DNA of 64,000 bases. Origin: Burhinus oedicnemus. Taxonomy: Eukaryota > Chordata > Aves > Charadriiformes > Burhinidae. Shown here piece by piece: positions 1 through 13,199 of this stretch (positions are counted from its first letter, which is position 1; each line of letters begins with the position of its first letter). Location: assembly GCA_008921705.1 (NCBI GenBank), contig VFFE01007724.1, positions 2,858,127 to 2,922,126 of the forward strand, read 5' to 3'. The position numbers and the translations under genes were made by a program. Under the pieces are notes generated by a model. It was not told where the DNA came from. It saw only the letters and a program-made list of their open reading frames with translations, and made no database searches.

Positions 1-3000
1 TTTTCAGCTCCCTTAAATGTTACAAATACACATACGTCCTCTTGCAACCTGAATTTCCATTGCAGTTTATTTTCCAGTGCTTTTTTAATTATGCCAGTAA
101 CAGTGAACATGTTCATTGTTTTATTTCAGCATGCCCCGTATAATACTTATGTGAAAAGTCTGCCGAATTCATCCTTTTCTTGATTGTTTTGATTCTTTGC
201 TATGCCTGCGGGGTCCACATAGAAGCCACATGGGCAATATCTTCCAGTTAGGAGTAAGTACTTCTTCGAAAGGAGGGGAAATACTAACTCGTATCAGCTT
301 CCAATTGGAAATGTCACTCTTGTATTTCAAGACCTAGAATGAAGTATGTTGCCAGAGTAGACAACCAGACTTTTCAGGTCACATTTCAGAAGTGTTCATT
401 ATGTTCATCTGTTTCAACTTTTGAATACTCAGCTTGAAGAAACTGGTTTTCCAGAGGCATTTAGCAGTCTCCACTCCACTCAAAGTTACTAATTAAATTG
501 CCATTAACTTCAAAAATCTAACAGAACTCCTTCAATGATGGACAAAGAGAAATCAAAAGGTTCAAGGCAAGTGCAACTTTTGCAAAATTAGGCCTATAAA
601 AATAAATGAAATAGATTATCCAGTTTCATTTTGAAATAAATTTTCAGCTTTCAGTTATTATTTTGCTGCCAAATTCCTAAAAATCTGCCAGGTAAGCTGC
701 TGACCCTTGCTCCCAGGAACCTTGCTCGCAGCTGAGCAGAACGTGCATCCATTCCCCTGAACACTCGCCCTTTAAAATGGGCACGGAGAGCAGTAGTCAC
801 GAATTAACGGTCCAAAGCCGGGCTTTGAGGCACTGCATGCAGGACACGGGCTGACACGTTACCGCCTGGCACCGCTCTGCTTTTGCATAGCGCTAATTGA
901 ATCCTCAGCAGGAATACCCTGCAGTAGCGGCCCCTGGGAAGCTTGTCGGGATGCCGAGCCAGTGCCAGTGCTAACATGGAGTCAGAGCTCCGGCTTCACG
1001 CTGTCTGCTGCCAAGCGTCGCGGTGGGAGGGCAGTGGATTTGTGCCTCGGTATGAAAGTCAGCTTCATGACAGGAGCCAAGGAACTAAACAGAGAGGAAA
1101 GCTAGTTGAAGACTATCAAACCATATGAAAGCTCTGTTGCGTGTGTGTTTGTTTTTAACAAAAAGAGATCGCAGCAGGAGACAAATGACCTATTAATCTG
1201 TGTAAAACGAGGGCCGGTGTTTATAAAGACCTGCACCATTTGTAAATTCAGATGTAGAAGTTTTCAATGAGCCCTGCAATCTGCTTACGACGCCGAAGTG
1301 AGAAACAGCTAAGGCTCTTTGAGGTCCTTTCAGTATGTTCACAAAGAAGAGTAAGTGGCTCTATGTCTCATCCTCCGGATTTGTTGAAAAAACTGAAATC
1401 AAAACTTGTCAGTAAGTCTTGAATTATATTTGATGTGTTCCTACTGAACTTCCCTGCTCCCATTTGTTTGAGACAGACTACTGAGACTAATAGGACTTTC
1501 AGAAACCTGGAGTTTGCTCATTTAGACTCAAATGTGAGCTTTCTTCACGTTTAGGAAAAGTGAGCTAGAAAATATTCCACGCACATCATGTTTTGTGCCA
1601 TATCAATCCCTTGTGCCTCATTACTGAAGACATTTTATGCAAGGATGGGACCTTTCACTTTTTTAGAGTTCATCTGCTTGTGCTGCTTTTCCAGTTGTGT
1701 GAAATCAGTCTCTAGCAGCAAAAAACATACCCATTATTTTTCTCCTGTGTTTTTGAACACTTGAATGTTTGTCCATGGTTTTAGTATCTCTACAGAATAT
1801 ATATTATTTCTCTTGTTTTCCCTTTGGAATGATTGTGCCTTGTTATACCAGGTCCAGGTGGGTGTATTATTCAGTAACCAAAGTGATGAAGACTATAAAA
1901 ACATCTTGATAACATTATCCTCCCCTGTCACCTCTGTTATGTCTCGTTCCCATTAATCCACCTGTCACAATGTCAGTTCCCTGTTTGCACCATCTCGTTT
2001 CTTCTCAAGTCCCTCATTACAGCTGCTTCTTAAACACGTTCCTTTCTACCATTTGAAGGCATTTGGGCAGAGCGCCATAACACAAAGGTTCTTTGGTCTG
2101 CTTCTCTGAGATACAGGCTATTTAAATGGGGTGTCCTTTTGAATGGAGAGCTTTCTCTTGCACTCACTGCACCCCAGTAACGTGAAATGTTGGCTCATCA
2201 TAGCCAGTTTTCCAGACCTCTGCCTTGAATTATTTCTTAGCAAAATACATACTTTTGACAAAGTTCAAACCTTACCAAACAGATCTGTGTTCCAGACTCC
2301 ATGCTTCCAAAAGCGCTCTCGGGATGTATCAAATAATCATCCATTATAAAGGGGCACTCTTACAACATACTGTAATAACATATCACTGCAGCCTCATTGC
2401 TTAGTTGATGTAATACATCATCATAACAGTGCCAGGCAAGAAACAATACGCTTTAAGCAGCCTTCTATCATACATGTTGTTAAAATGAGATTTTTTTGAG
2501 ACGGTAGCGATATGATGGAAAATATTCATGATGACTTCCCTGTATGTCATTGAAGTCATTATTAATGCTGATGGTGATGTCATTTATTGTAATCTAAGAA
2601 AGAGTAATTCGGGTTCCAGCCCAATTCGTTGAAAGATGCTCTGTTTTGCCCAGATCATTTTGTTGGTTTTTATTTATTTAGTGCTACTATAGTATTTTGT
2701 TTTTTCAGCCAAGTCTTACAAGCAAAATAGCAAAAAAAAGAGTATTTTTTGTATTTACAACTGCAGTATTAGGGTATTTTTCTTTTCAAGCTTGAGTTAA
2801 AAATTGTATCAAGGGTAACTTTTGGTCTGAGTTGCTAAAAAAACAAAGCTTAAGTGATTATGCTGTCTTCTGTTTCTATTGTACTGCCTCCTGTCTGGTT
2901 TCCCGTGCTACTAGCTCATTAATCTGTGGGCCAAATATGACTGAAAGTTAAAGATCAAAAAATTTGTTAGGTGTGTCGTGAGAGTAACAAGCCAGATAGA

Positions 3001-5404
3001 AGAGGAAGATACAGCTTAATGCCCTAACTGAAGGCAAAATTACCGTGTGAATTCAACCCTGTTAATAGAGAGCAAAGGTCATAGGAAAGCAGGTTTCATA
3101 ACTCCTGCAGCTTGTGGAAATACTTTTGAAGTAGAAACATGAGGAGAGTTCCTCAGTTGGCATTTCCTGAGTGTACTGTCCACAGCTATGAGTTTTATAG
3201 CTCTTAGCTTCCCACTAAAAGTTCATTCAAAGCATTTCCTTGGAAACCTGATTCCATTCTTGATTACCAAAACACCAATACATGGGGTTCATGGAACATT
3301 CTGTCTGTTACAATAAATCACTAAGTGACTCTTTTGAAAATGCTTTTGATGAAGAAGTTCACACGTAGTTGCCATCACTTAACATGCTGTCTGCTTTTAA
3401 TATTTTGACCTGGATTAGCAGTTTAAAGACAATTTTTTTCATCATGTACAACATCAGTTTGGGTGGTTTTGATCTTTTCAGTGGAATGGTATTTTTCTTT
3501 TGTGACAATAAATTTGGACATAGATTTCATTTGGATCCGATATTCAAAGCTTCATGATCCAAGGTTGTTTTTGTTATTACTATTACTATCGTGTTATCTT
3601 TAATATGTTTTGCCTGAGAGATGTGGAAAAACAATTTTCAAACACTTCCAAAATAAAAACTGAAGCAAGGTATAGATGCGCATTTTTCTCCCTGTTGTAT
3701 AACTGTATAAAAAGTGGAGATAAATGGAAGAAAACTTTTTAGATCTAAAAGAAGGCAGATGGAAATGAAGGTACCATCTCTGTGCTGTGCATGCAGTGAC
3801 CTGGGTGGTCTAATCTCTGTGGGATGTAGCAGGTTTTTTATAGATTGGTATTCAACATTGGGTAGCTGCGGTAAATTACATCGTATCCGCGACTCCAGAA
3901 TTATGTGTATTGGCTTCATGATATGCTCTGTTCTTAAAAAGGAATTTATTTGAGTTTTAGTAGTTTGTTTTAGTTAAGGCTTTAGAAGAAACTTAAAAAA
4001 ACCCCCAACAATCCACAAGCCTCTTAATTGCACTCAATACGCGACTCATTCATCCAGCATTAATTCATACATAGTATATCAATCTCTAATTTCTGTTTGA
4101 TTTTAGTTATAATACTCCTTGGGCTTATTTCCACATAATTTAAAAGTGACAGTTGCATTAACTTAATAACCTTTACAGAATGAATGAGAAAGCAGCAATG
4201 CCTTTAATAAATGTTATTCATAAAATACAATTGTTACAGGAAACTTAATTAGAAATATTGTGTGGTCAAAATAAGAATAGAAACAAATGAGACAGATAAT
4301 GTTTCCTTGCTCGTAGCAACATCTTGAATGCTCACAGTAATTGTAATAATTCTTGTTACAACTACCCAGACATGCTGCATGCTTTGTAGCCATGTTTGCA
4401 CTTTGCCTAACTTACAAATTCAGAAATTGGTGAACATGTTGAAAATATAATGTATAGTGTTTTATTGTTAGTACTGTATTCACTAGGGGAGTCAAAGATG
4501 TAGCTATGAACTTACAGTCCTTTGCCAACATCTTTTTTTTTTTTGAAAAACCAGTGTAGAAGCCAGGTTTACTTGCCAGATAATATTCATGTTTCGTAGT
4601 GGTTTGGGCATAAAGTATGTATTACTTTCACAAGTGGGCTTCCTGGGTGAATATTTCTTCATGAGATTTAATGAAGACATTGAATGAGGAGAAGAGCATT
4701 TAGTATTTGGGAGAAAAGCAATGACAAAGATGAAATAGCAAAAGGAAAAGAAATGCTGACCAGTGAGGGACTTGATAAACAAGAGCTTGGGATCAGCACA
4801 ACGTTTGACAAGAGAATTGGGAAGGAATCAAAATGTACTTTTACAAAGTTCTTGTTTAGTTGCTGAGGTGCAGCATTTTGAATGTATATTTCTGGATGCA
4901 TTTTTTTCCTCTTTATTTCTGTGTGTGTGGATTTGCTCATTCAATCAGATAAATCTGCTTATATATAATAAATGGTGGATAATCTCTGTGTGAATTGCTA
5001 TTAGTGAACTCTGTTGGGGGATAGTACTTAATTGTAACAAATGAAATAAAACTGACATAAAAGAGAGCAATCATTTCAAAGTAAATACACTATCCAAAGC
5101 AACTTCTTTGGCTTGTAAGTGAAGGATCATCTCTACTAGGTGTTGGGTTTAATTGGTTCTTTGGGAGATTTATTTATAAATTTGTTATAAATTATAAATG
5201 TATTCATATTTAAATGCATCCATTCACTGCTGAGGTGGCCCAGAACTTGAAGGACAGCAATATTGTGTTCTTAGAAGTGTCACTGACTGTGCTAATGATT
5301 AGAGTATTTCATGAGCCATCCTGATCTTTACTGCTTTGTAAAATTTGTAGTCCAGATATGCAAGTCCCAATGAGCACAGTAACACTACTGATAGGTTAAT
5401 TCGA

Positions 5405-5455
5405 CATCTGTCGTGGTTTGGGCCAAATTGGCCCAATCCGGTGGAACGACAGATG
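5405..5455. repeat. Nested inverted repeat at the start of the LTR-like block
   Basis: CATCTGTCG at 5405-5413 is matched exactly by its reverse complement CGACAGATG at 5447-5455. Between them TTGGGCCAA and TTGGCCCAA form a second pair of 9-base arms around a single A. The whole could fold as an interrupted hairpin on either strand. It straddles the apparent LTR start. Function is unknown. Confidence 0.75.
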
Positions 5456-5690
5456 CTCTCTCTCTCCTGCTCCGCTTGGGAGGCAAGAAAGAGAGAGAAA
5501 AAGAGACTTAAGAGTTTAGAAGGATCTAAACTACTTTAATGAAATATTGATAATAAAATAATAAAAAGAAAAAATAATGAAATATATACAAAACCGTATC
5601 AAGCTCCCAGGATGACAATCACGTCACCAGCAGGTGCTGGGGAAGTCCCAGACTGGACTTCTGGGAGCTGTAGCGTTGCATGGCTCAACT
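5409..5690. mobile_element. LTR-like block of an avian endogenous retrovirus (solo or partial)
   Basis: The block opens with TGTCGTGGTTTGGGCC, which resembles the TGTC(A/G)TGGTTT start of many avian endogenous retroviral LTRs as I remember them. A CT/GA-rich stretch follows, then an AT-rich stretch of repeated AATAAT-like units, which is also usual for that group. No gag, pol or env coding sequence adjoins it, so it would be a solo or truncated LTR. The right boundary near 5690 is a guess, and I could not identify a target-site duplication. The family assignment rests on recalled similarity, so other low-complexity origins remain possible. Confidence 0.45.
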
Positions 5691-8600
5691 GTGTGGAAGA
5701 AATATAAAGAAAAATACCTCAAATTCAGCATTTTGTTAAAGGCTAGCATCAAAAGAAGAAAAGGATTTACATTACTGAATTGAACTGTTCCCCCAGCTTA
5801 ATGACTATGCATAAAATACAAAAAGAATAAAGAGAAGATGTAATTAAACAGTAATAAAATGTATAAATGAATTTCTAGAGAAGCTAGCTTTCACATTGTA
5901 TGTCTAGCCACTGATTATATAGAAATTCTGAAAAGTGAATCTTGTAAACAAATCCTGATGCCTACAAATACATGAGTTGAACAGGGGAGCATCACATCTA
6001 CCTCCTTCCCTCTCTTTTTACTCTGGAAGATTTGAAAAATCAAAGATCCTTCCCTTTTGATGCATTATAGTCTACGATCTGAACCAGGGAAAAGTATATA
6101 CTGCTGCGCACAGGCAGCACCATTCATGCTTTCAGAAGGTGCATTGTTCTCCCTAGACCACAAAATAGAAATAAATTTATTTAGCTGAGAGGTTCAAACA
6201 GAAATGCCAGCCAATATTAGTAAAGTAAATCCAAGCAAAGATAGATTTTGTTCAGAAGTAGCTTATGAAAGGAAAACTAAACCACCTACAGCAAGCAATA
6301 CTGAACAAAAGGAAAATATTGATGCCTCAATGTAAGAGCAAAAAGCCTTAAAAAATCAAAGAAAAGACAGCCTAGTGCATTTTTAGGATCTCGATCTTCT
6401 ACACAGGTTGAAGAGGAAGCTCTGTTACAAGGTCTGTTACAGCAATCTCTGATAGCTCAGATCCGCGTGCTCTTGCACAGCAACTTGAACTGGAAAATCC
6501 TGCCATGAAATAATGAAGCCAGTATGGACGGCAATATTTTACAGTATTGGTTTCTCATGTATGCGGTCAGAATAAACTGTAGGAAAAAAGTACTTTTATT
6601 GAAGAAAGGACTTGTATTTAAAATTCTTTAATTGGTGGGAATGTAAAATACTCTAGGAGTTCCAACTGAAAAAAAAAATCTAGCTGTGGAAAACCAGAAA
6701 ATACTTTCTTTGCCAAAAGAAAATGTAGACACAACTGAAGAAGACTAGTTAGTCTTCAGGGAGGGTCAGTGACTCCCTTTACGTACTCTGAGAGTACCCA
6801 GCCTCTGACAGATAATAAAGGAGAGGGGATTTCTCCACAGAATTTCTTGAGTTAATTTTTTTGACAAAGCAATTAGTAATGAGCAGTGCAGAAGTTCCAA
6901 TACAGAGCGGGTGCTCTGTACCGCATTGTGTCAATGAGGCTACTCCACTCAAGATTTTTTTTTACACATTCCCTCTGTTTTCCTTTGGAAGGTGGTTAAG
7001 AGTGGTCAAATGAAATATGCCACTGGTGAATAATTTGAATAAATCGGGTCTCAGGCCCTAATATTATATCTTCACATTAGAAACAAAACTGTATGATAAC
7101 TGTAGTGGTGAACCATGCTAAAGCATACTGATATTACCGTACTTGTAATGTCCACTGCATTTGCACAGCTGATTAGTGTAGGATAAAACATCAAAATGAA
7201 AAAGTATTTGGAAAGACAGTAATTTTCCGTGGTGTCCCTACATTTAATTTACAAAATATTACTACAGTATAACTGCCAAAATTTGTGTTTATTGAAACCC
7301 CTATTTATATCCGGATATGGGACCTCATTACGCTAATAGTATACTATTATGTAAATGTATTTTCTATAGATGTCCAGTATCTGTAAGTAGTTTAGTCTCT
7401 ACGTCCCTAATGTAATATATCAAACAATAACTCATTTGTCAAAGAGAGACAGTTCATTAGTATTCAGCAATCATTTGGACAGAATAAAATGGCAACAGTA
7501 TAAAAATTGATGTTGCGAAACTTAACAAATGAGGGAATAAGGAAAGTGTGATTCAGGAAATTGCAGGCCTGCCCTCAAGGGCCATTTTTAGGTCACTTGT
7601 CTGCATTTTAATATTACATTTGTTTTAGAGAGAGTCTACAAGTTATTAGGTTGGGAGGGAAGCCAATTTCCAACCATGACATCAATATCCAGGGGGTTCG
7701 ATAAATGGGAACATAACAACACTTGGGACAGAGTCAGGGTGAAAAGGTGTAACACCACCAACTGTGGTATTGTAACTCAGTTTTGCAATTAAATTACTGA
7801 ATGACATAAACCTTACCTTTTAACATGTTTAAATACGAGGAAATTTGCTCTTGAAAACTCTTACCTTTTAAGATGGGGAAAGAAGTAGGTACACATCTAT
7901 ATGACTTAAATTGTAATATGACTTGCATTCACTTTAAAATTAAATTACTGGATAGATACGTAGAGTGTTTGGTCTCCCTATGGGCAAGTTGGACAAGATA
8001 GCAGCTTCACAATTTTGTGTTAGCCACTCTGCACACACATGTGTAATTCTCAGTTTCTTGCATTGTGTTTTGCGTCTTCCCAAACTAACAATTTCTTTTC
8101 CTCTCACATGCATGGGTCTGTCTTACGCTGGTGTGCGTTATCTGAATTGTAGAGATACTGAATTTTTACTGGCTTAGTTAAAAGGGGCATTTACAGAGAG
8201 ATTTCAAAATACCTGGAAGTACCTCACTGCTCGTCACTGCTGTAAGGATTGCTTGAATATAAATCTCTTTTATGTGAACAGTCTGAAGGATGTTGTATAT
8301 AGCCTTTAAATACCTTGCTATGCAAAGATACACTTTCTTCTTTGACTCACAGAAAATGTCAGCAGCAGATTTAGTGAATCTGTACACATTTCTACATATT
8401 GTTCAGCTCAGGTCCGAGAACAGCTCTGGTGGAGTACTCTTGCTCTGGCTGTTCTGGTTGCCATCACTGTACATTGAAAAGAAATGGGTATATTCTAAAA
8501 CAATCCCTTGGTTTTGACATGCAATTTTTGCACATTTTACTTTTAATTGGGTTTTTGACCTGAAAATAAATGAACCAGATAGATAGGTACCTACGTACTG

Positions 8601-11600
8601 AGAAGTAGTTTTCCTATATGCTTGATCCAGATGTCTCTTGTCAGGCTTATTCATGAGGATGTGCCTGTTCATTTGATTCAATACTCCCGTTCTCCCGTTA
8701 TTTTCCTCCTAAAAGCACTGTAACCTCCATTCATCAAGTCTAAGATTAGCCATCTATGACTTTTCCAAAAATACCAAGAGCTACACAGTTGCTGTTGAAT
8801 CAGAATTAGAATAAAACCTTCTTATAATGCTCTCTCTTTTATATTCAGCGCCCTCATTTCCATCTTTCACAGCTAAATCGGGTTATTTAGATTACAGCAA
8901 GGTCTGAACCAACTCAGATGAACAAAATTGTCTACAGAGCCTATTTACATTTCTTTAATGAAACACTACGTTGGCTTTGTATTAAAAAGATTTTTTTCAA
9001 AAAACAAAAACCGGAATGTGATAAGCATAAAACTATTGTGAAGTAAAGATAAGCTTAAAACTGAAGCTAGTTTTTGAAGAAAAGAAAAAAAAAAAGATTA
9101 TACTTTCAGAGCTTGATGTAGATGACAGTTAATTAAATGACATGTTGCAGTGGTCACTTTATACAAAATTCAGAACAGTTCCACAGTGGTATTTGAAATG
9201 CTTATTCTGACCACTGCAAATTACCTGCAGCAATTCAACTGCAGCTGTGATAAACATTTCTAAACACCAGGCTTGTTTTAAAAAGTGACCAATATATGTG
9301 TACCTGGAATCCAATATCCAACATGTGTTCCCATAAGGAAGCTGTGGTGCAAACCAGTCCCTTCCCATGGACCACTGGGATGGCAGGAGGCATGGAGTGA
9401 TGCCAGCTCTGCCACTCGCCCATCTCAGCTTGCCAAGAGGAGGGCATCGTGTAGCTGACATTGCAGGAAGTGCCTGGAGATGGAACTATCCATTTAGGAT
9501 ATATCAGATCTCTTTATTGTATTTGCACGGTGCAAAATAAGCCAGGATCTGATTTATTTTTTTTTATTTTTACACAACCGTGGCAATGGAGCCCAAATCT
9601 GAATCAACAATATTTCATTGGCTGGTAGGCGGTAGCCAAAATATGGCCCTTTGAGTTTGTCTTCAGTGACAATAACTTCCTTTCCATATGTGGAACACCT
9701 ACAGAATGAATTTAAATGAGGCTGTCGTTCTTTTTCATAAGAAATTAATATTATCTGTCTGTGCAAGAAGAAGGAAATCCTACAGCTCAGGCTTTAAGTC
9801 TTTATTTTTCCAACCTCTGTTCTCATGATGAAAAAGATGTACCTGCCCTGTTCATCTCTAAAACCAGGGAAAATTTCAATTTGGTTTAGTCCATCCTTTT
9901 AATTATGCAGTAATTGACAGAGTAGGCGGTTCCTGATACTGTGAAAATGTGACATGAAAATATTTGAAATGTGAAAAATAACCTGCCATTTACAAGGTAG
10001 TTTAAAAACCAGACAGTTCGGAACAGATGCTCCATAGTGATACTCTTTTCAAAATGTCATCTCTCTGCTGTCACGCTCGCTGTGCTGCTTTGGTGAGCAA
10101 ACAAGACATGTTACAAGTGCAGCTGATGAGCAGGCAGAGATCATGCATCCATGAGACTGAGGCAGTATTTATCTTTGGGTTAATACAATACTGAAAAATT
10201 AAAATCCAGCCTCATAAATAACTGTTTGAGAGGTAATGAGTCATTCATTGGCAGCCTGCTAATGACTGACTGTGCAGCTATCAGGTGTGGATTTACAGAA
10301 GGCCCTAGGATAGCCATGCTAATAACAAGTTTTTTTATTTATTATAACCTGAAATGTCTCTTAAAGGCGATGTCTGATTGAGTTGTCTGTATTATCCCTT
10401 GTTACTGTCATTTTAGAGCCTCTGGGGTTTTAAGGTTTGGGGTTTTTTTTCTTTCAGAGAACCTCAATCCAAGTGTCTTACAACAATCTCAAAGATTCTT
10501 ACAAACACATATTATTAATAAATGATATGTATATCATTTTATACCAGCAGACATCAAAATAATCCTCAGAAGAGAGAATTGTAATCCTCATCTCTTATGT
10601 GGGGAAGAAAGAGGCTTGGAGCTATGATCTGTCTCAAGCTAAGAGGAACGGATGCCGCTGACAAACCGAGAGGCTTGCCACCTGCTGCTGGAGAGATGCT
10701 TTGTGCCCTGGCATACTCAAGCAGCGCTCTTGAATAGCTACTTATTCCTCAGCCGTATACTGGCTGAAACAATATACAAGAGGAAAACCCCAAATCAGTC
10801 CATGCTGTAGGCAGGCAGACAGCCTGCGCTTGTTACACTAGGTAGGAATTTAGCCCTAGTTTGTCTATTGATAAAAACAAGTTTCAAACTCAGAAATACT
10901 TACTGGCTTCCTCTTTGGGGTGATTTTTCTTGCATTGCAGTAAGGGGATTAGGACATATGCCAGATTTTTTTTTGGTTTTTTTTGCATTGTGTGGTTGAA
11001 GCTCCTTGTGCAATCAAGTTATGTGACCAGTTCAGAGTTGCTGCAAAAGCCACAGCTGCCTTTAACCCACGGGATTATTGCTTAATCACGCAAAGACTGA
11101 ATTTGATCTGCACAAAAATATGGTCCGTGTTTTTGTGTCTGTTGCAAAACAAGGCACGTGTTCACCTAGGACTGAAGTCCAAGAGGAGCAGCCAGGTTAT
11201 GACACAGGGGAGAAATCACTAATTAAAACAGAACTATAACACGGCCTGGAAATACCTCTGGTAACATTTTTGACCTTCATCTAATTGGGTACAAACACTG
11301 AAGTCTATACTGGATTCTTCAGAAGAGATTTTAACAGGCCTTCTCTGAAGGCTTACCAAGCTATGAAAATAAGGAGGTAAAAAGAAGTACCCTCACACCA
11401 AAACCTTGTTTTGTTGACATTTTGGCATCATTACCTGTCTATATGATTACTTGGTGACTTACAGACATGCAGTGTCATTACAAAGGTAAGCTTTATCAAA
11501 CCTCGACTCTTCAGATGTTTCACATATGAAAACTAGCAAATACCAGCCTACTTCAACCATGAAATAGTTTGCCTTTTTTTAAAAAAAAAGGCTGGTAGAA

Positions 11601-12287
11601 AACTGTTCAGAAACTGGATTAGCAGTCTATAATCTCCAGGGACAATGCCTTTTTGGAGTTACCTAGCTGCTTGGCAGGTGGCTTGCTGCCAGGCAGACAC
11701 AGAAGGTGCCTCTCCACCTTCAACCACAAATGATTCTCTTACAGAGCCAGTGAAGTTCAACCAATTGCTGCTATAGATTAATTTAGAGGGCTAGTAAATG
11801 GGAGCTGATGGTCATGCAGATGAAGGCAGAAGGCCCAAAATGGTGAACTGTACTTCCAGCACGGAACTAATTCAGTCGCCCTAATCAGGCTTTGTGGATG
11901 CAGAGCTATTCAAGTTCTGCAACATCTCCTCAGCTGGAGTCCATAGAAAGCTTATTGATAGTGAATAAGAGTTCTGAGTTTTTCATGTTTACAGATTTTC
12001 ATCTCATAGAGTTTAGTGTATTACCAACCTCCAGCTTTCCAAATCTTGAATTTCCTGACTGGTGAACTATTAAAATGCAGATTAACTAAACTTCAAACAG
12101 ATTTATTGCAGATGGCTCTGCAGAATCCTTTTGGATTACCTGCCTCTGGACATCATTTCCTAGTCTGTAGGGGTTCATTAAGGACAGATTTAAATGTGCT
12201 AGCTGGGAAAAGGCTAGCAGGAAGGGTATGCTGAAAATTATTCATATTATTATGCTTGATCTAGTGATACAGACTTACCTCTTCGGA

Positions 12288-12325
12288 ACTCTTAAGTTTC
12301 TCATTTGCAATAATGAATAAGACAT
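12288..12325 (+). repeat. Left arm of a perfect 38-bp inverted repeat
   Basis: The arm begins ACTCTTAAGTTTCTCATTTG and ends AATGAATAAGACAT. Its exact reverse complement lies at 13162-13199, about 840 bp downstream. The match stops sharply at both ends and the flanks next to the arms do not match. No target-site duplication borders the pair, so a DNA transposon with terminal inverted repeats is not demonstrated. The arm contains an octamer-like ATTTGCAA next to TAATGA, which could bind POU or homeodomain proteins, but that is only suggestive. Confidence 0.9.
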
Positions 12326-12796
12326 GCAAGCATGCCTCATGTATCGTGGCTTTGTTTAAGAGTGGATTTCATAACCTTGGAGTTATTTGTGGCAAAGAAA
12401 GTAGCCTGAGAGTGCAAAGAGAGAAAACAATAGCCGCAATGCATGCCCCTCTTAGTTCTCAGCTGCAGCAACTCTCTGTTTTCCTCTGAGGAAAGCCGTG
12501 AGATTCAAAACATAGCCATGAAGCATTTTGCTTTGCTTCTGCCATCTAACCCATTTCAAAATACAATTAGCCTGGGGCTAGATCTAAGGTTTATTTCATT
12601 ATGCTTATAAAAACAAAAATAGCGATGTTTAGATATACGTGATTCACTAATTGTACTGCCACTTGGTTTTCCTATAAATTGGCTCCAAAGCTCCTAAGAT
12701 TTTTTCGAGATGTATTTAATCTAAATTTATGCAAGAGCACTGTAATGGCTTCTCCTTCAGACTACAAGGGGTTTTTAATCACTTTCAACATTTAGA

Positions 12797-12880
12797 CCCT
12801 GATTGGGCAAAGCACTTAAGTCTAAGTACTTGGGTGCTCAATCTACTTGCTGAATCAGGACTGAGGACTAAATCTTGAAT
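12797..12880. repeat. Possible relic of an ancient amniote repeat
   Basis: The phrase CCTGATTGGGCAAAGCAC followed by TTAAGTCTAAGTACTTGG resembles a degenerate dispersed repeat common in turtles, crocodilians and birds that reads roughly 'cctgattcagcaaagcacttaag'. The assignment is from memory and the copy is short and diverged. It lies inside the interval bounded by the 38-bp inverted repeat. Confidence 0.3.
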
Positions 12881-13161
12881 TCTTGGTTGCCTCAGGTTTT
12901 TAAACAAAGTGGAAGTGCAGCCCTGTGAACAGGCATCATCCCGAAGCTATTTAGCAGATATGCAATAAATTGGAGCCCTCGACGAGGCTGGCAGTACCAT
13001 GTGAGCAGCAGAAGTCAGGGTCTTTCTTGAGCTCAGCTGTCTCCCTGCCTGTGTGCCACTTACATAGCACACTCTTGCCTTTAGATTTTATTCTGCACTT
13101 ACACAGGCTAAATATAGAAGTCCTCCTAAGTTTGAAAACGCTTTCCACTTTAGGTCTCTAA

Positions 13162-13199
13162 ATGTCTTATTCATTATTGCAAATGAGAAACTTAAGAGT
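13162..13199 (-). repeat. Right arm of the 38-bp inverted repeat
   Basis: This is the exact reverse complement of 12288-12325, beginning ATGTCTTATTCATTATTGC and ending AAACTTAAGAGT. Both arms lie in the long NLGN1 intron. A loosely similar TCAAGCATA motif occurs a short distance outside each arm (in matching orientation after reverse complementing), so the true duplicated unit may once have been longer. Base-by-base reading showed no mismatch between the arms. Confidence 0.9.

Noticed and set aside
12288..13199. Calling the 38-bp inverted repeat interval a DNA transposon
   Set aside because: Bases just outside the arms (GGA on the left, ATT on the right) show no duplication, and no transposase-like frame lies between them. 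It is kept as an unexplained inverted repeat.
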